Origin: Rhizobium phaseoli
GTDB lineage: Bacteria; Pseudomonadota; Alphaproteobacteria; Rhizobiales; Rhizobiaceae
Assembly: GCF_010668805.1 (NCBI RefSeq)
Contig: NZ_WUFT01000010.1
Coordinates: forward strand, 62,001 to 126,000
Length of the DNA stretch: 64,000 nucleotides
Direction of reading: 5' to 3'
Position numbers and translations under genes: made by a program. The notes under the pieces are model-generated. The model did not search any database. It saw only the letters and a program-made list of their open reading frames with translations, and was not told the DNA's origin. This document shows, piece by piece, positions 52,334 to 60,785 of this stretch (position 1 is the first letter of the stretch; every line of letters starts with the position of its first letter).

Positions 52334-53086
52334 TTAAACCGCCTGCCCACACGCCCGACAGAACCGTCGCACCGTCTCGGCCATGCCATATTCCAGCGCA
52401 TCGGCAGTCAGACCGTGGCCGATCGAGACCTCGGCAAGCTGGGGAATGCGCTTCACAAGCGCCGGCAGGTTTTCGACGGTCAGGTCGTGGCCGGCATTGA
52501 CGGCAAGGCCGATCGCCAGCGCCGCATCCGCCGTCCGTCCGAGTGCTTCGAGGATCGGGGCCGCTCGCTCCGGCGCGTCGTAACAGCCGCCATAAGGGCC
52601 GGTATAAAGTTCGATCCGGTCGGCGCCGACGGCCTTGGCGATCTCGACGGCTTCGGCATCCCCGTCTCCGTCGGCAAACAGCGAGACCCGGCATCCCATC
52701 GTCTTCAGCCGCGCGACGGCATCGGTCAGAAATGTCCGATGCTTGCGGAAATCCCAGCCGTGATCCGAGGTCGCCTGGGCGGGATCGTCGGGCACCAGCG
52801 TCACCTGCTCCGGTGCCGCCCCGGCGCAGAGTTCGAAGAACTCCTGCGTGGGATAACCTTCGATATTAAACTCGGCCTTCGGGAATTCGTCGTCGATCAG
52901 GTTGCGAATGACAGGCAGGTCGGAAAAGCGGATGTGCCGCTGGTCGGGGCGCGGATGCACCGTCAGGCCGCTGGCGCCGGAGGCAAGCGCTAAGCGCCCG
53001 AGCGCTTCGACGCTCGGCCAGGGCAAGTCGCGCCGGTTGCGCAGCATGGCAACGGCGTTGAGGTTTACGGAGAGCTTGGCGGGCAT
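52334..53086 (-). CDS. pdxJ: Pyridoxine 5'-phosphate synthase PdxJ
   Basis: A 250-residue TIM-barrel enzyme. Family features are [22 protein letters not shown] at the start, the phosphate-binding [40 protein letters not shown], the catalytic Glu in [11 protein letters not shown] and [21 protein letters not shown] at the end. It condenses aminoacetone-3-phosphate with deoxyxylulose phosphate to form pyridoxine phosphate. It is monocistronic; pdxA is not nearby. Confidence 0.96.
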   Translation of the reverse strand: MPAKLSVNLNAVAMLRNRRDLPWPSVEALGRLALASGASGLTVHPRPDQRHIRFSDLPVIRNLIDDEFPKAEFNIEGYPTQEFFELCAGAAPEQVTLVPDDPAQATSDHGWDFRKHRTFLTDAVARLKTMGCRVSLFADGDGDAEAVEIAKAVGADRIELYTGPYGGCYDAPERAAPILEALGRTADAALAIGLAVNAGHDLTVENLPALVKRIPQLAEVSIGHGLTADALEYGMAETVRRFCRACGQAV

Positions 53087-53529
53087 GGCTGATATCCATC
53101 GGTGCTGAAACAGAGGCCCTGCTTCTAAGCCAAGTGCCGTGAGATGACCAACGAGATTCGCAAATGGATGTGATGCCGATTGCTGATAGGCATCACTGTC
53201 GGTGGGTCATTTCCTCCACCCGCGTACCGCAAACAGTAATTCCCGTCACCCCTGAAGACGGTGGGCAGATGCTGCAATGCAGCGCATGTTTTGCTGCAGC
53301 ACACCCAGAAATCACGTCGTCGCGTTGCTATCCCATTTAAAAGAGATTACTTTTAGCACTTATAAAAAAGATCGTTCACGCATAACGTGGACATTGTATC
53401 GCGTAAACGTAAGCCGCTTACTGCTTCTTTCCCAATGACAAGAACGCCCAGAGGAAAACCCCACTCACCGCGCCTGGGAAGCAACTGGCAAATCCGCATG
53501 AGGTGCAACACTATGCCCTAGGAGGGTTC
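53087..53529. other. Large intergenic region upstream of the MerR-LuxR regulator
   Basis: No supported gene. An imperfect inverted pair GATGCCGATTGCTGATAGGCATC lies at 53172-53194. Positions 53335-53400 are AT-rich (TTTAAAAGAGATTACTTTTAGCAC) and likely hold the promoter of the regulator gene. A small RNA cannot be excluded. Confidence 0.45.
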
Positions 53530-54222
53530 ATGCCAGACGGTTCCAAACGCCTGTTTGCTGCCGCCGGTATCGCTTCGGAGGCCCGGTCCAAATACCGGTT
53601 CCTGCCTTCGGCCGCGCTGCCGCCGGATCTACCGGATGGTCCGGTGCCTATTGCCGACATGGCCAACGCATTCGGCGTTACGCACAGGACACTGCATTTC
53701 TACGAAGAGAAGGGGTTGATTTCGGCCAATCGCATCGGTCTGATGCGGGTCTACGGACAAGACGATGTGATGCGCATGGCGGTCATCACCGTCTGCCGTG
53801 AGACCGGAATGCCGATCGCCGTCATCCAGGAGTTGATGGACGAGCTTCGCAAGGCCGAGTCGCAGGAAAGAGCCGAGGCGATGTTCCGCGAAGCACTGCA
53901 AGTGCGCAAACGCGAGCTGACGGCTGAGATGTCGACGCTGCATCGCCAGCTCCAGCAGGTCGGCGACCTCCTGGATTACGACGCCAGTGTCGAAGAGCCG
54001 CCATTGAACGATAACCAGGACAGCGCAAGCCTGACCCCGCAGGAGCGGCAGTGCTTGGAGCTGATGGCGGAGGGTTATTCCACCCAGCGAATCGCCCGGG
54101 CGCTCGACCTGAAACATGACGAAACCAGGGATCTCGAAGCCGCAATCATCCTGAAATTCCGCGCCAACAACCGCTTCCAGGCGATCGCCAAAGCTGTTCT
54201 GCTCGGCATCGTCCAAGCATAA
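53530..54222 (+). CDS. Regulator with MerR HTH fused to LuxR-type HTH
   Basis: A 230-residue protein with two DNA-binding domains. Residues 37-105 are MerR-like (VPIADMANAFGVTHRTLHFYEEKGLISANR, RVYGQDDVMRMAVI). Residues about 107-150 form a charged dimerisation helix. Residues 168-228 are a GerE/LuxR HTH (LTPQERQCLELMAEGYSTQRIARALDL, then FRANNRFQAIAKAVLLGIV). No receiver or ligand domain is visible. Such a double-HTH layout is unusual. ATG 53530 follows TAGGAGGG. It stands alone; its targets are unknown. Confidence 0.85.
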   Translation: MPDGSKRLFAAAGIASEARSKYRFLPSAALPPDLPDGPVPIADMANAFGVTHRTLHFYEEKGLISANRIGLMRVYGQDDVMRMAVITVCRETGMPIAVIQELMDELRKAESQERAEAMFREALQVRKRELTAEMSTLHRQLQQVGDLLDYDASVEEPPLNDNQDSASLTPQERQCLELMAEGYSTQRIARALDLKHDETRDLEAAIILKFRANNRFQAIAKAVLLGIVQA

Positions 54223-54226
54223 CCCG

Positions 54227-54290
54227 CGTGCAAGCCTGACGCACGCCACGTGCAAGCCCGACGCACGCCGCGTGCAAGCTTGCACGCATC
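54227..54290. repeat. 22-bp tandem repeat, about 2.9 copies
   Basis: CGTGCAAGCCTGACGCACGCCA (54227-54248), a copy with two changes (54249-54270), then CGTGCAAGCTTGCACGCATC. Each unit contains GTGC/GCAC inverted pieces, so it can fold. It lies just after the MerR-LuxR stop. Confidence 0.85.
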
Positions 54291-54346
54291 ATTCCCGACG
54301 GCCGCCACCGTCGACTCCTCGCCCAATATCCGAGGCGCGATCGAGG

Positions 54347-55474
54347 TCAGCGCACGATCGTCAGCGTCTCCGCTGCGCGCGTGATCGCGGTATAAAGCCA
54401 GCGTTCGCGCGTATCGCGAAAGGCCCAGCTCTCGTCGAAGAGCACGACGTCGTTCCATTGCGAGCCCTGCGCCTTGTGAACGGTCAGCGCATAGCCATAG
54501 TCGAACTCGTCGTAGCGCTTGCGGGTGTTCCAGGGAATCTCGCCTTCGACATCCTCGAAGGCCTGTTTCAAGAGCTTGATCTTGGCAGCCCCCCGATCCA
54601 TGTCGTCATCCTCAGGCCGGACCAGCAGATTGATGCCGGGCTTCGTCGTTTCCTTGGACGAGGTCATCACCTGCCAGAGCGAGCCGTTGAGCAGGCCCTT
54701 GGCCGGATCGTTGCGGAGACAGACGAGCTTGTCGCCGGTCTGCGGATATTCGGCATTGAAGCCTTTCAGCTCGCGCAGGCGCTGATTGTAGCGCCGCCGA
54801 GTCTTGTTGGTGCCGACGAGCACCTGGTCGGCATCGAGCACCAGTTGCTGCGTCACCTCGTTTTTCGAGATCACCTTGGCCGTGCCGTAATCGCCGTACA
54901 TCACCTCCTTGCCCTCACGCACCTGCATGGCGAGCTTGATGATCGGATTATCGCGCGCCTGGCGATGGATATCGGTCAGCAGGTAATCCGGATCCTGATT
55001 GGTGAAGTAACCGCCGCCGGTCACCGGCGGCAGCTGGCCGGGATCGCCGAGCACCAGGATCGGCGTGCCGAAGCTCATCAGATCCTTGCCGAGCGCCTCG
55101 TCGACCATCGAGCATTCGTCGACGATGATCAGCGCCGCCTTGGCGACCGGGCTTTGCCGGTTGATCGAAAACATCGGTGCGATCGAGGTCTTGCCGGTTT
55201 CTTCGTCCTCCACCGCTTCCTCACCGCGCGGTCGGTAGATCAGCGAATGGATCGTCCGGGCGTTGGAGGCGCCGCGCGAACGCAGCACTTGCGCGGCCTT
55301 GCCGGTAAAGGCGGCAAACAGTACGTCGCCGTCGACATTCTCGGCGAAATGCTTGGCGAGCGTCGTCTTGCCCGTTCCGGCATAGCCGAACAGGCGAAAG
55401 AGCGGCGAGCGCCCTTCATTCAGCCATTTCGAAACAGCCTTGAGGGCTTCGTCTTGTTGCGGCGCAAATTGCAT
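54347..55474 (-). CDS. Dda/RecD-like ATP-dependent DNA helicase
   Basis: A 375-residue SF1B helicase. Motif I is GYAGTGKTTLAKH, Ia is AFTGKAAQVLR, II is LIIVDECSMVDE, III is VLGDPGQLPPV, with later YALTVHKAQGSQWNDVVLF (motif V) and LYTAITRAAETLTI (motif VI). It lacks the N-terminal region of RecD2 and is close in size to phage T4 Dda and to stand-alone alphaproteobacterial helicases. It should move 5' to 3' on DNA. It follows the LysR gene on the same strand after 70 bp. Confidence 0.9.
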   Translation of the reverse strand: MQFAPQQDEALKAVSKWLNEGRSPLFRLFGYAGTGKTTLAKHFAENVDGDVLFAAFTGKAAQVLRSRGASNARTIHSLIYRPRGEEAVEDEETGKTSIAPMFSINRQSPVAKAALIIVDECSMVDEALGKDLMSFGTPILVLGDPGQLPPVTGGGYFTNQDPDYLLTDIHRQARDNPIIKLAMQVREGKEVMYGDYGTAKVISKNEVTQQLVLDADQVLVGTNKTRRRYNQRLRELKGFNAEYPQTGDKLVCLRNDPAKGLLNGSLWQVMTSSKETTKPGINLLVRPEDDDMDRGAAKIKLLKQAFEDVEGEIPWNTRKRYDEFDYGYALTVHKAQGSQWNDVVLFDESWAFRDTRERWLYTAITRAAETLTIVR

Positions 55475-55544
55475 GATCGGACGACTTGGCAGGATTCGCA
55501 GGCGTTAGGCAAGGCGGAAAACCGCAAATCGCCCGGTGAGACAA

Positions 55545-56471
55545 TCATCCGTTCTGTTGCCAGCCCATGCCGCTCGCGCACATCGACGGATCCCGCCCGA
55601 TGGCATCGGTCAGAAAATCCAGAACCGTCTTGACGCGCAGCGGCATGTTGCGCCTCGAGGGATAGACGACCGTGATCGGCAGCCGGCTCGGCTGAAAATC
55701 CTCCATCACGGGGATCAGGCGGCCTGCGGCGATATCGGGCACGGCAATGATATGGGAGAGCACCGCCAGGCCCGCGCCGGCAAGGGCGGCTCGGTGAATG
55801 GCGACGGCACTGCAGGCGGTCAGCCGCGGCGAGATCCGAACCGAAATGTCTTCGGAACCGTTGGAGAACGACCATGTCGCGGCATCGCCCGCCCTGTTGT
55901 AACACAGGCATTCATGGTCCTTGATGTCCTTCGGCGTGCGCGGCGCCGCCTTGCGCGCGAGATAGGCGGGCGATGCGACGAGGAAGGCCGTCGTCCAGCC
56001 GATCCGGCGGCAGACGAGACTGCTGTCGGCGACGGAGCCGAGCCGCACTTCGAGGTCGAGGCGCTCCTCGATCATATCGGAGCTTTGCTCCCTGAAGAGC
56101 AGTTCGACCGAAAGTTTGGGATGGGCAGCAAGAAGATCGCCCAGCCGTTCGCTGAGATAGAGGCCGAGCGGCGCCGGAACGCTGAGCCTGACCTTGCCGG
56201 AAGCCATAGCTCCGTCCGGTCCAGTGGCATCGCCGAGCTCCTCCACCGCTTCGAGAATCCTCAGCGCCATCGGCAGCATCCGCTCCCCCTCCGCCGTCAG
56301 CGACAGCCCGCTCGTCGTTCGGTGCAGGAGGCGGGTGTTGAAATGGCCTTCAAGGGCTGCGACCTGCCGCGAGACCGCCGGCTGCGTCACGTCGAGATCG
56401 TGTGCCGCCGCCGAAAACGAGCCCGTCTCCACGACGCGCTGGAAGGTCCGTAATGCCGAAACGATATCCAT
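55545..56471 (-). CDS. LysR-family regulator
   Basis: A 308-residue LTTR. The HTH is MDIVSALRTFQRVVETGSFSAAAHDLDVTQPAVSRQVAALEGHFNTRLLHRTT (residues 1-53). The C-terminal PBP2-type effector domain (about 90-295) includes VRLSVPAPLGLYLSERL and LAVLSHIIAVPDIAAGRLIPVM. It belongs to the CrgA/YafC-like group. It is divergent from the AhpD-like operon at 56603 and so may control it, but the Rrf2-type sites in the same gap point to a second controller. Confidence 0.92.
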   Translation of the reverse strand: MDIVSALRTFQRVVETGSFSAAAHDLDVTQPAVSRQVAALEGHFNTRLLHRTTSGLSLTAEGERMLPMALRILEAVEELGDATGPDGAMASGKVRLSVPAPLGLYLSERLGDLLAAHPKLSVELLFREQSSDMIEERLDLEVRLGSVADSSLVCRRIGWTTAFLVASPAYLARKAAPRTPKDIKDHECLCYNRAGDAATWSFSNGSEDISVRISPRLTACSAVAIHRAALAGAGLAVLSHIIAVPDIAAGRLIPVMEDFQPSRLPITVVYPSRRNMPLRVKTVLDFLTDAIGRDPSMCASGMGWQQNG

Positions 56472-56548
56472 CCCCGCCCCTCATACTTTTGCGCATAGGC
56501 TTTATGCAGCCAAACTAGGCTGGAATGGCTTTACAGTCCAGAAATTAC

Positions 56549-56582
56549 GGATATTTTTTATCCATAAGGATACTAAATATCC
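56549..56582. promoter_or_regulatory. Two GGATA-N5-TATCC operators (Rrf2-type)
   Basis: GGATA-TTTTT-TATCC (56549-56563) and GGATA-CTAAA-TATCC (56568-56582) lie in tandem 19 bp apart, directly before the start at 56603. An identical motif precedes the Rrf2 gene at 60713. Confidence 0.8.
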
Positions 56583-56602
56583 TTAATTAAAGGAGAGACG
56601 AC

Positions 56603-57082
56603 ATGACCCAGCGATTGAACTACGCCCAGCAGTCCCCAGAGCTTTTCAAGAAGTTCATGGAATTCAGCATGGCATTGCGCAGCAGCGTGATCGACGAGAA
56701 GCTTCAGGCCCTCATCGAGATCCGCGCTTCGCAGATCAATGGATGCGGCTTCTGCCTCGACATGCATGTGAAGCAGGCGAAGATCCACGGCGAGACCGAA
56801 CTGCGGCTTCATCACGTCGCCATCTGGCGGGAATCGAACCTGTTCGTCCCGCGCGAGCGCGCCGCTCTTGCCTGGACTGAAGCGCTGACGAAGCTTCCCG
56901 AGGGAGGCATTCCCGACGAGATTTACGAACGGGTTCGCGGCCAGCTTTCCGAAAAGGAAATCTCCGACCTGACCTTCGTCGTCATGGCCATCAATGCCTG
57001 GAACCGCGTCAATGTCGGCTTCAAGACGGTCCCCGGCTCGGCCGACAAAGCCTATGGCCTCGACAAGGCTGGCCTGAACTAA
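56603..57082 (+). CDS. AhpD-like/carboxymuconolactone decarboxylase family protein
   Basis: A 159-residue AhpD-fold protein. The redox motif is INGCGFCLDMHVKQAKIHG, C48-x2-C51-x3-H55, preceded by Glu in LIEIRASQ. This is the arrangement of alkylhydroperoxidase AhpD and its many stress-linked relatives. The second half (FVVMAINAWNRVNVGFKTVPG) is typical of the COG2128 subgroup. It is the first gene of a unit with the NAD-binding and cupin genes (69 and 61 bp gaps). The two GGATA-N5-TATCC sites upstream suggest control by the Rrf2 protein at 60183. Confidence 0.92.
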   Translation: MTQRLNYAQQSPELFKKFMEFSMALRSSVIDEKLQALIEIRASQINGCGFCLDMHVKQAKIHGETELRLHHVAIWRESNLFVPRERAALAWTEALTKLPEGGIPDEIYERVRGQLSEKEISDLTFVVMAINAWNRVNVGFKTVPGSADKAYGLDKAGLN

Positions 57083-57150
57083 ACCTCACAATTCATTGAG
57101 AAGATTCACCTTTGACGCTGCCGCATGCCGGCAGCGAACGGAGAACTGTT

Positions 57151-57906
57151 ATGAAAATCGTTGTCATCGGCGGAACCGGCCTCATCGGTTCAAAAACTGT
57201 CGAACGCCTGCGCCAGAAGGGACATGAGGTGATTGCCGCCTCGCCGAACTCCGGCGTCAATACGATCACGGGAGAAGGACTGGCAGCGGCGCTCGAGGGC
57301 GCGGAAGTCGTGCTCGATCTTGCCAATTCGCCCTCCTTCGAGGACAAGGCGGTGCTCGAATTCTTCGAAACCTCGGGGCGCAATCTTCTCGCCGCCGAGA
57401 AAGTCGCCGGCGTGAAGCACCATATCGCGCTCTCCGTCGTGGGCACCGAGCGGCTGCAGGATAGCGGCTATTTCCGAGGCAAGCTTGCCCAGGAAAAGCT
57501 GATCAAAGCGTCGGGCATTCCCTATACGATCGTGCATTCGACGCAGTTCATGGAATTCCTCGGCGGCATCGCCCAATCCGGCACCGTCGGCCAGACGGTC
57601 CACCTGTCGCCGGCCTATGTGCAGCCGATCGCCTCCGACGATGTCGCCGACGCCATGGCTGAGGTGGCGCTTTCTCCGGCCGTCAACGCCACGATCGAGA
57701 TATCAGGGCCGGAACGGGCGCGGCTCAGCGAACTCGTCGGCCGATATCTGAAGGCGATGAAGGACCCAAGAACCGTCGAAGCCGACCCGGAAGCCAAATA
57801 TTTCGGCGTCCGACTCAACGACCAGTCGCTGGTTTCCGACGACAACCCGCGGCTCGGCTCGATCACCTTCGAACAATGGTTCGCAAAATCCGCCCAGCCT
57901 AAGTGA
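57151..57906 (+). CDS. NAD(P)H-binding atypical SDR (NmrA-like)
   Basis: A 251-residue protein with Rossmann motif MKIVVIGGTGLIGSKTVERLRQKGHEVIAASPNSG. It lacks YxxxK, and has HHIALSVVGTERLQDSGYFRGKLAQEKLIKASGIPYTIVHSTQFMEFL, the pattern of NmrA/isoflavone-reductase-like proteins. It should use NAD(P)H to reduce an unknown compound or act as a redox sensor. ATG 57151 lies behind GGAGAACTG. Middle gene of the AhpD-like unit; similar trios of AhpD, NAD-binding and cupin proteins recur in rhizobia (from memory). Confidence 0.88.
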   Translation: MKIVVIGGTGLIGSKTVERLRQKGHEVIAASPNSGVNTITGEGLAAALEGAEVVLDLANSPSFEDKAVLEFFETSGRNLLAAEKVAGVKHHIALSVVGTERLQDSGYFRGKLAQEKLIKASGIPYTIVHSTQFMEFLGGIAQSGTVGQTVHLSPAYVQPIASDDVADAMAEVALSPAVNATIEISGPERARLSELVGRYLKAMKDPRTVEADPEAKYFGVRLNDQSLVSDDNPRLGSITFEQWFAKSAQPK

Positions 57907-57967
57907 TCTGCGCCAAGACGCGACCGTTCAGGCGCGTCCTGCTCATCCAAGCAACATGGAGATTCCA

Positions 57968-58387
57968 ATGATCAGAGCATCAGTCCTCGCCGCCGTGGCC
58001 CTCGGCTTTCTGACGGCCACCGGCGCCACCGCCCACGACAACAGCAAGTCTGCGAAGGTCACCCTCGTCTATGAGCACGAACTTCCGAACGTGCCGGGCA
58101 AGAGCATCAAGGGCGTGCTGGTCGAATATGGCCCGGGCGGCTTCTCCGAAGGCCACACCCATCCCGACTCGGCCTTCATCTACGCCACCGTGCTCGAAGG
58201 CGCGATCCGCAGTCAGGTCAATGACGGTCCGGTCAAGGTCTATCATGCCGGCGAGAGTTTCTCCGAAATGCCGGGCGACCGCCACGGCGTCAGCGCCAAC
58301 GGCAGCGATACGAAGCCCGCCCGCCTGCTCGCCGTCTTCGTCGTCGACACCAAGCAGAAAGAGTTGACCTTCCCGCTGAACAAGTGA
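57968..58387 (+). CDS. Exported cupin-domain protein
   Basis: A 139-residue protein with signal peptide MIRASVLAAVALGFLTATGATA and a single cupin_2 barrel. Motif 1 is GGFSEGHTHPDSAFIYATVLEG (His, His, Glu-like ligands), motif 2 is GESFSEMPGDRHGVSAN. A metal-binding periplasmic protein is expected. ATG 57968 is preferred over 57956 because GGAG lies 6 bases upstream. Last gene of the AhpD-like unit. The repeat at 58413 follows and may end the transcript. Confidence 0.88.
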   Translation: MIRASVLAAVALGFLTATGATAHDNSKSAKVTLVYEHELPNVPGKSIKGVLVEYGPGGFSEGHTHPDSAFIYATVLEGAIRSQVNDGPVKVYHAGESFSEMPGDRHGVSANGSDTKPARLLAVFVVDTKQKELTFPLNK

Positions 58388-58412
58388 CGGTCTGTTCACA
58401 CCGTCCGCGCAA

Positions 58413-58524
58413 GAACAGGATGATTTTAGGCCGACTCGGCCTAAAATCTGAATCCTGTTCTAAATTAAAGAGTTAGAGCATGATGCCGCCCGAAAACCGT
58501 TCACACTTTTCGGCATCATGCTCT
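58413..58524. repeat. Rhizobial palindromic intergenic repeat, family A (copy 2)
   Basis: GAACAGGATGATTTTAGGCC-GACTC-GGCCTAAAATCTGAATCCTGTTC is a long hairpin, followed by GAGCATGATGCCG and its inverse CGGCATCATGCTC. It is a complete, inverted version of the copy at 943-1027. Confidence 0.85.
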
Positions 58525-58594
58525 GGGCTTCGATGCTTGCGCGGGCGGCCAACATGCTGAATCATGTGCCGCCCGCCATTCCGGAGATTGATAG

Positions 58595-60076
58595 ATGATT
58601 CACGACGCGCTCTTCGGCAAGCCTTTGATATCCCTCGTTACAGTCGGCCTTGCCGGTATGGTCGTCTGGTACCTCCTGTCCCGCCAACGGCCGACGATGC
58701 GGCTGGTGGTGCAGATCCTCTTCTTTGGCCTGATGACGCTGATCGTCGTCGGCAGCGGCATCGAACCCCACCGGTTTTTGGGGTATCAGTCCGAGGACCC
58801 GCAGGCGCTGCTCGTCGTCCTGGCGAAATCGCTCTGGTGGGTCCATCTGGCATGGGCCGTCATCGGTTTCATCAGGCTCTATCTGGTGCTGGAGGGCAGC
58901 CCGCGGGAGGCCCGCCTGCTCCAGGATCTCGTCATCGGCGTCGTCTATATCGGCATGGCGCTGTCGATCCTGGCCTTTGTCTTCGGCGTGCCGATCGGAA
59001 CGCTGGTCGCCACTTCGGGCGTCGTCGCGATCATTCTCGGCCTCGCGCTTCAGAGTACGCTGGCCGACGTCTTCTCCGGCATCGCGCTGACCCTCGGCCG
59101 GCCATACATCATCGGCGACTGGATTCTTTTGAGCGACGGCACGGAGGGACGCGTCGTCGAAAGCAACTGGCGCGCCACCCATATCCTGACCGGCGCAAAC
59201 AACGTCGTCGTTCTGCCGAACAGCTTTCTGGCGAAGCTCGCCCTGACGAATGTCAGCCGTCCGGACGAGAGCCATTTGCTGATCCTGCCCATCCGCATCG
59301 CCCCGACCCGGATGCCGGCATCGGTCCGGCAGGTCATGTTGTCGGCACTCGGGAGCTGCAATTCGATCGTGCGCGAACCGCCGCCGGTCGTGGCGCTGAA
59401 AGGGCTGGATGCAACGGCCGTCGAAATCGAGCTGCAGTTCCGGGTATCGAGCCCGAGCCAACGCATCCCCGCAAGGAACGAGGTGCTCGATCTCGTCTAT
59501 CGCCACTGCAAATCGGCCGGCCTGCTGCTCGCCATCCCGGCGGCGGCGGCGGTCCTGACATCGGAACTGCCGAGCGAGGAAACCGCGCGGCCGCCTCGTG
59601 TGACCCCACTCGAACTGATCGAGGCCATCCCGATCTTTGCGGCGCTGACATCGGATGAAAAGCGCAAGCTCGCCGAAACGACAGCCGTGCGCGAATTCCG
59701 CAAGGGCGACGTGATCGTGCAGGAGGGCGAAATGCTGCCGTCGCTGATGATGGTGCGGGCAGGCATTATCGCAGCGCGGCACGGAGATGACGAACGCGGG
59801 CGGCTCGCGCCAGGTGATTTTTTCGGAGAGACCGGACTGCTTGCGGCCATGCAGGAAGTCTGCACCCTGGAGGCTCTGACCGCCGTGACTGTCTATGAAA
59901 TCGATCAGCAGGCCTTCGCACCGCTGCTGAATGAGCGTCCGGCGCTGGCGGAAGAAATTGCCGAAGACCTCGCTCTCCGCGCGGCGCGATTCCGTGACGA
60001 TGCCACCTTGCCCGCGGAACCCGCCCACAGCGCGCGCGCCATCCTGAAAACCATCAGGACCATCTTCAGGGCCTAG
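58595..60076 (+). CDS. MscS-family channel with C-terminal cyclic-nucleotide-binding domain
   Basis: A 493-residue membrane protein. Four or five hydrophobic segments lead to the MscS core (about residues 120-330): GTLVATSGVVAIILGLALQSTLADVFSGIAL and GRPYIIGDWILLSDGTEGRVVESNWRATHI. A cNMP/CRP-like domain (about 350-460) has PIFAALTSDEKRKLAETTAVREFRKGDVIVQEGE and APGDFFGETGLL-type LAPGDFFGETGLLAAM. This is the bacterial bCNG layout, thought to gate an ion pore by cyclic nucleotides instead of tension. ATG 58595 follows CCGGAG. It stands alone between two repeats. Confidence 0.9.
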   Translation: MIHDALFGKPLISLVTVGLAGMVVWYLLSRQRPTMRLVVQILFFGLMTLIVVGSGIEPHRFLGYQSEDPQALLVVLAKSLWWVHLAWAVIGFIRLYLVLEGSPREARLLQDLVIGVVYIGMALSILAFVFGVPIGTLVATSGVVAIILGLALQSTLADVFSGIALTLGRPYIIGDWILLSDGTEGRVVESNWRATHILTGANNVVVLPNSFLAKLALTNVSRPDESHLLILPIRIAPTRMPASVRQVMLSALGSCNSIVREPPPVVALKGLDATAVEIELQFRVSSPSQRIPARNEVLDLVYRHCKSAGLLLAIPAAAAVLTSELPSEETARPPRVTPLELIEAIPIFAALTSDEKRKLAETTAVREFRKGDVIVQEGEMLPSLMMVRAGIIAARHGDDERGRLAPGDFFGETGLLAAMQEVCTLEALTAVTVYEIDQQAFAPLLNERPALAEEIAEDLALRAARFRDDATLPAEPAHSARAILKTIRTIFRA

Positions 60077-60182
60077 CGCATCGTGCTTTCGAAAATCGGA
60101 ATCGATTTTCGGAAAGCACGATGCGCGGATTGAAAGCGTTACAGCGTCCTTTGCGCGACTCACAAGACGCGCAGCGCTGTAT
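60076..60182. repeat. Intergenic repeat, family B (best copy)
   Basis: GCGCATCGTGCTTTCGAAAATCG and its inverse CGATTTTCGGAAAGCACGATGCGC form a 51-bp hairpin (60076-60126), followed by GGATTGAAAGCGTTACAGCGTCC and GCGCAGCGCTGTA. It fills the whole gap between two convergent genes, overlaps the last base of the channel stop codon, and may terminate both. Confidence 0.8.
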
Positions 60183-60671
60183 TCAGCCGGCGCGCTTGAG
60201 AACCCATTCGAAGGTACTCCGCCAAAGCTCGGCCGGCACTTCCTCGGACAAAGTGCCGACCAGATCGGAAAGCCGGACGCGTCGCAGCGTATCCCGCCAG
60301 GCCTCGTCGGCTTCCCACATGACGCGGGCGACCGCGCATGGTTTGCTGTCGCAATACCCTTCGGCCCGACAAGGATTGTTCGCCCGGATGTTCGTGCAGG
60401 TGAAGCTCAGCGCCTTGCCCTCGACCGCCTCGACGATCTCGAGAAAATTGATCTCAGACGGCGCCCTCGCAAGTCTGTAACCGCCGCTCGGCCCAAGCGT
60501 GGTCTCGACGAGCGACGCCTGGGAAAGGCTCTGCAGCGCCTTGGAGAGATATTCCTTCGGCAGACCGTGAAGCTCTGCGAGCGCCTTGGTGGAAAGGTAC
60601 CTGCCCTCGGGCAGGCCTGCGAGAATGGCGCAGCAATGAAGCGCCCACTCGACCTGGCTTTTCAGGATCAT
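60183..60671 (-). CDS. Rrf2-family regulator with a four-cysteine loop
   Basis: A 162-residue Rrf2 protein. The winged helix is SQVEWALHCCAILAGLPEGRYLSTKALAELHGLPKEYLSKALQSLSQASLVETTLGPSGGYRLAR. The loop that holds a cluster in IscR/NsrR has C92-x8-C101-x5-C107-x4-C112 (FTCTNIRAN, CRAEGYC, KPCAV), a spacing different from IscR. This suggests redox, NO or iron-sulphur sensing. The operator GGATA-N5-TATCC lies 42 bp upstream and recurs twice before the AhpD-like operon, so both are likely in its regulon. Confidence 0.9.
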   Translation of the reverse strand: MILKSQVEWALHCCAILAGLPEGRYLSTKALAELHGLPKEYLSKALQSLSQASLVETTLGPSGGYRLARAPSEINFLEIVEAVEGKALSFTCTNIRANNPCRAEGYCDSKPCAVARVMWEADEAWRDTLRRVRLSDLVGTLSEEVPAELWRSTFEWVLKRAG

Positions 60672-60712
60672 TCAGCAACTCGCATGATGGCTGTTTCAGG
60701 ATGCGAAATTAA

Positions 60713-60727
60713 GGATATAAACTATCC
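60713..60727. promoter_or_regulatory. GGATA-N5-TATCC operator of the Rrf2 gene
   Basis: GGATA-TAAAC-TATCC, with arms identical to both sites at 56549-56582, sits 42 bp before the Rrf2 start. Autoregulation is expected. Confidence 0.8.
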
Positions 60728-60785
60728 GAAAATCGACGCGATGTAAACGACCGGCAAAGCAGCGTGTTGCTGCTTGAGCGGCGAT

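Noticed and set aside
54227..54290. Possible CRISPR remnant
   Set aside because: Tandem units with no spacers.
58564..59658. Arg/Pro-rich frame overlapping the channel gene
   Set aside because: Shadow of the MscS-type gene, without domain or start signal.
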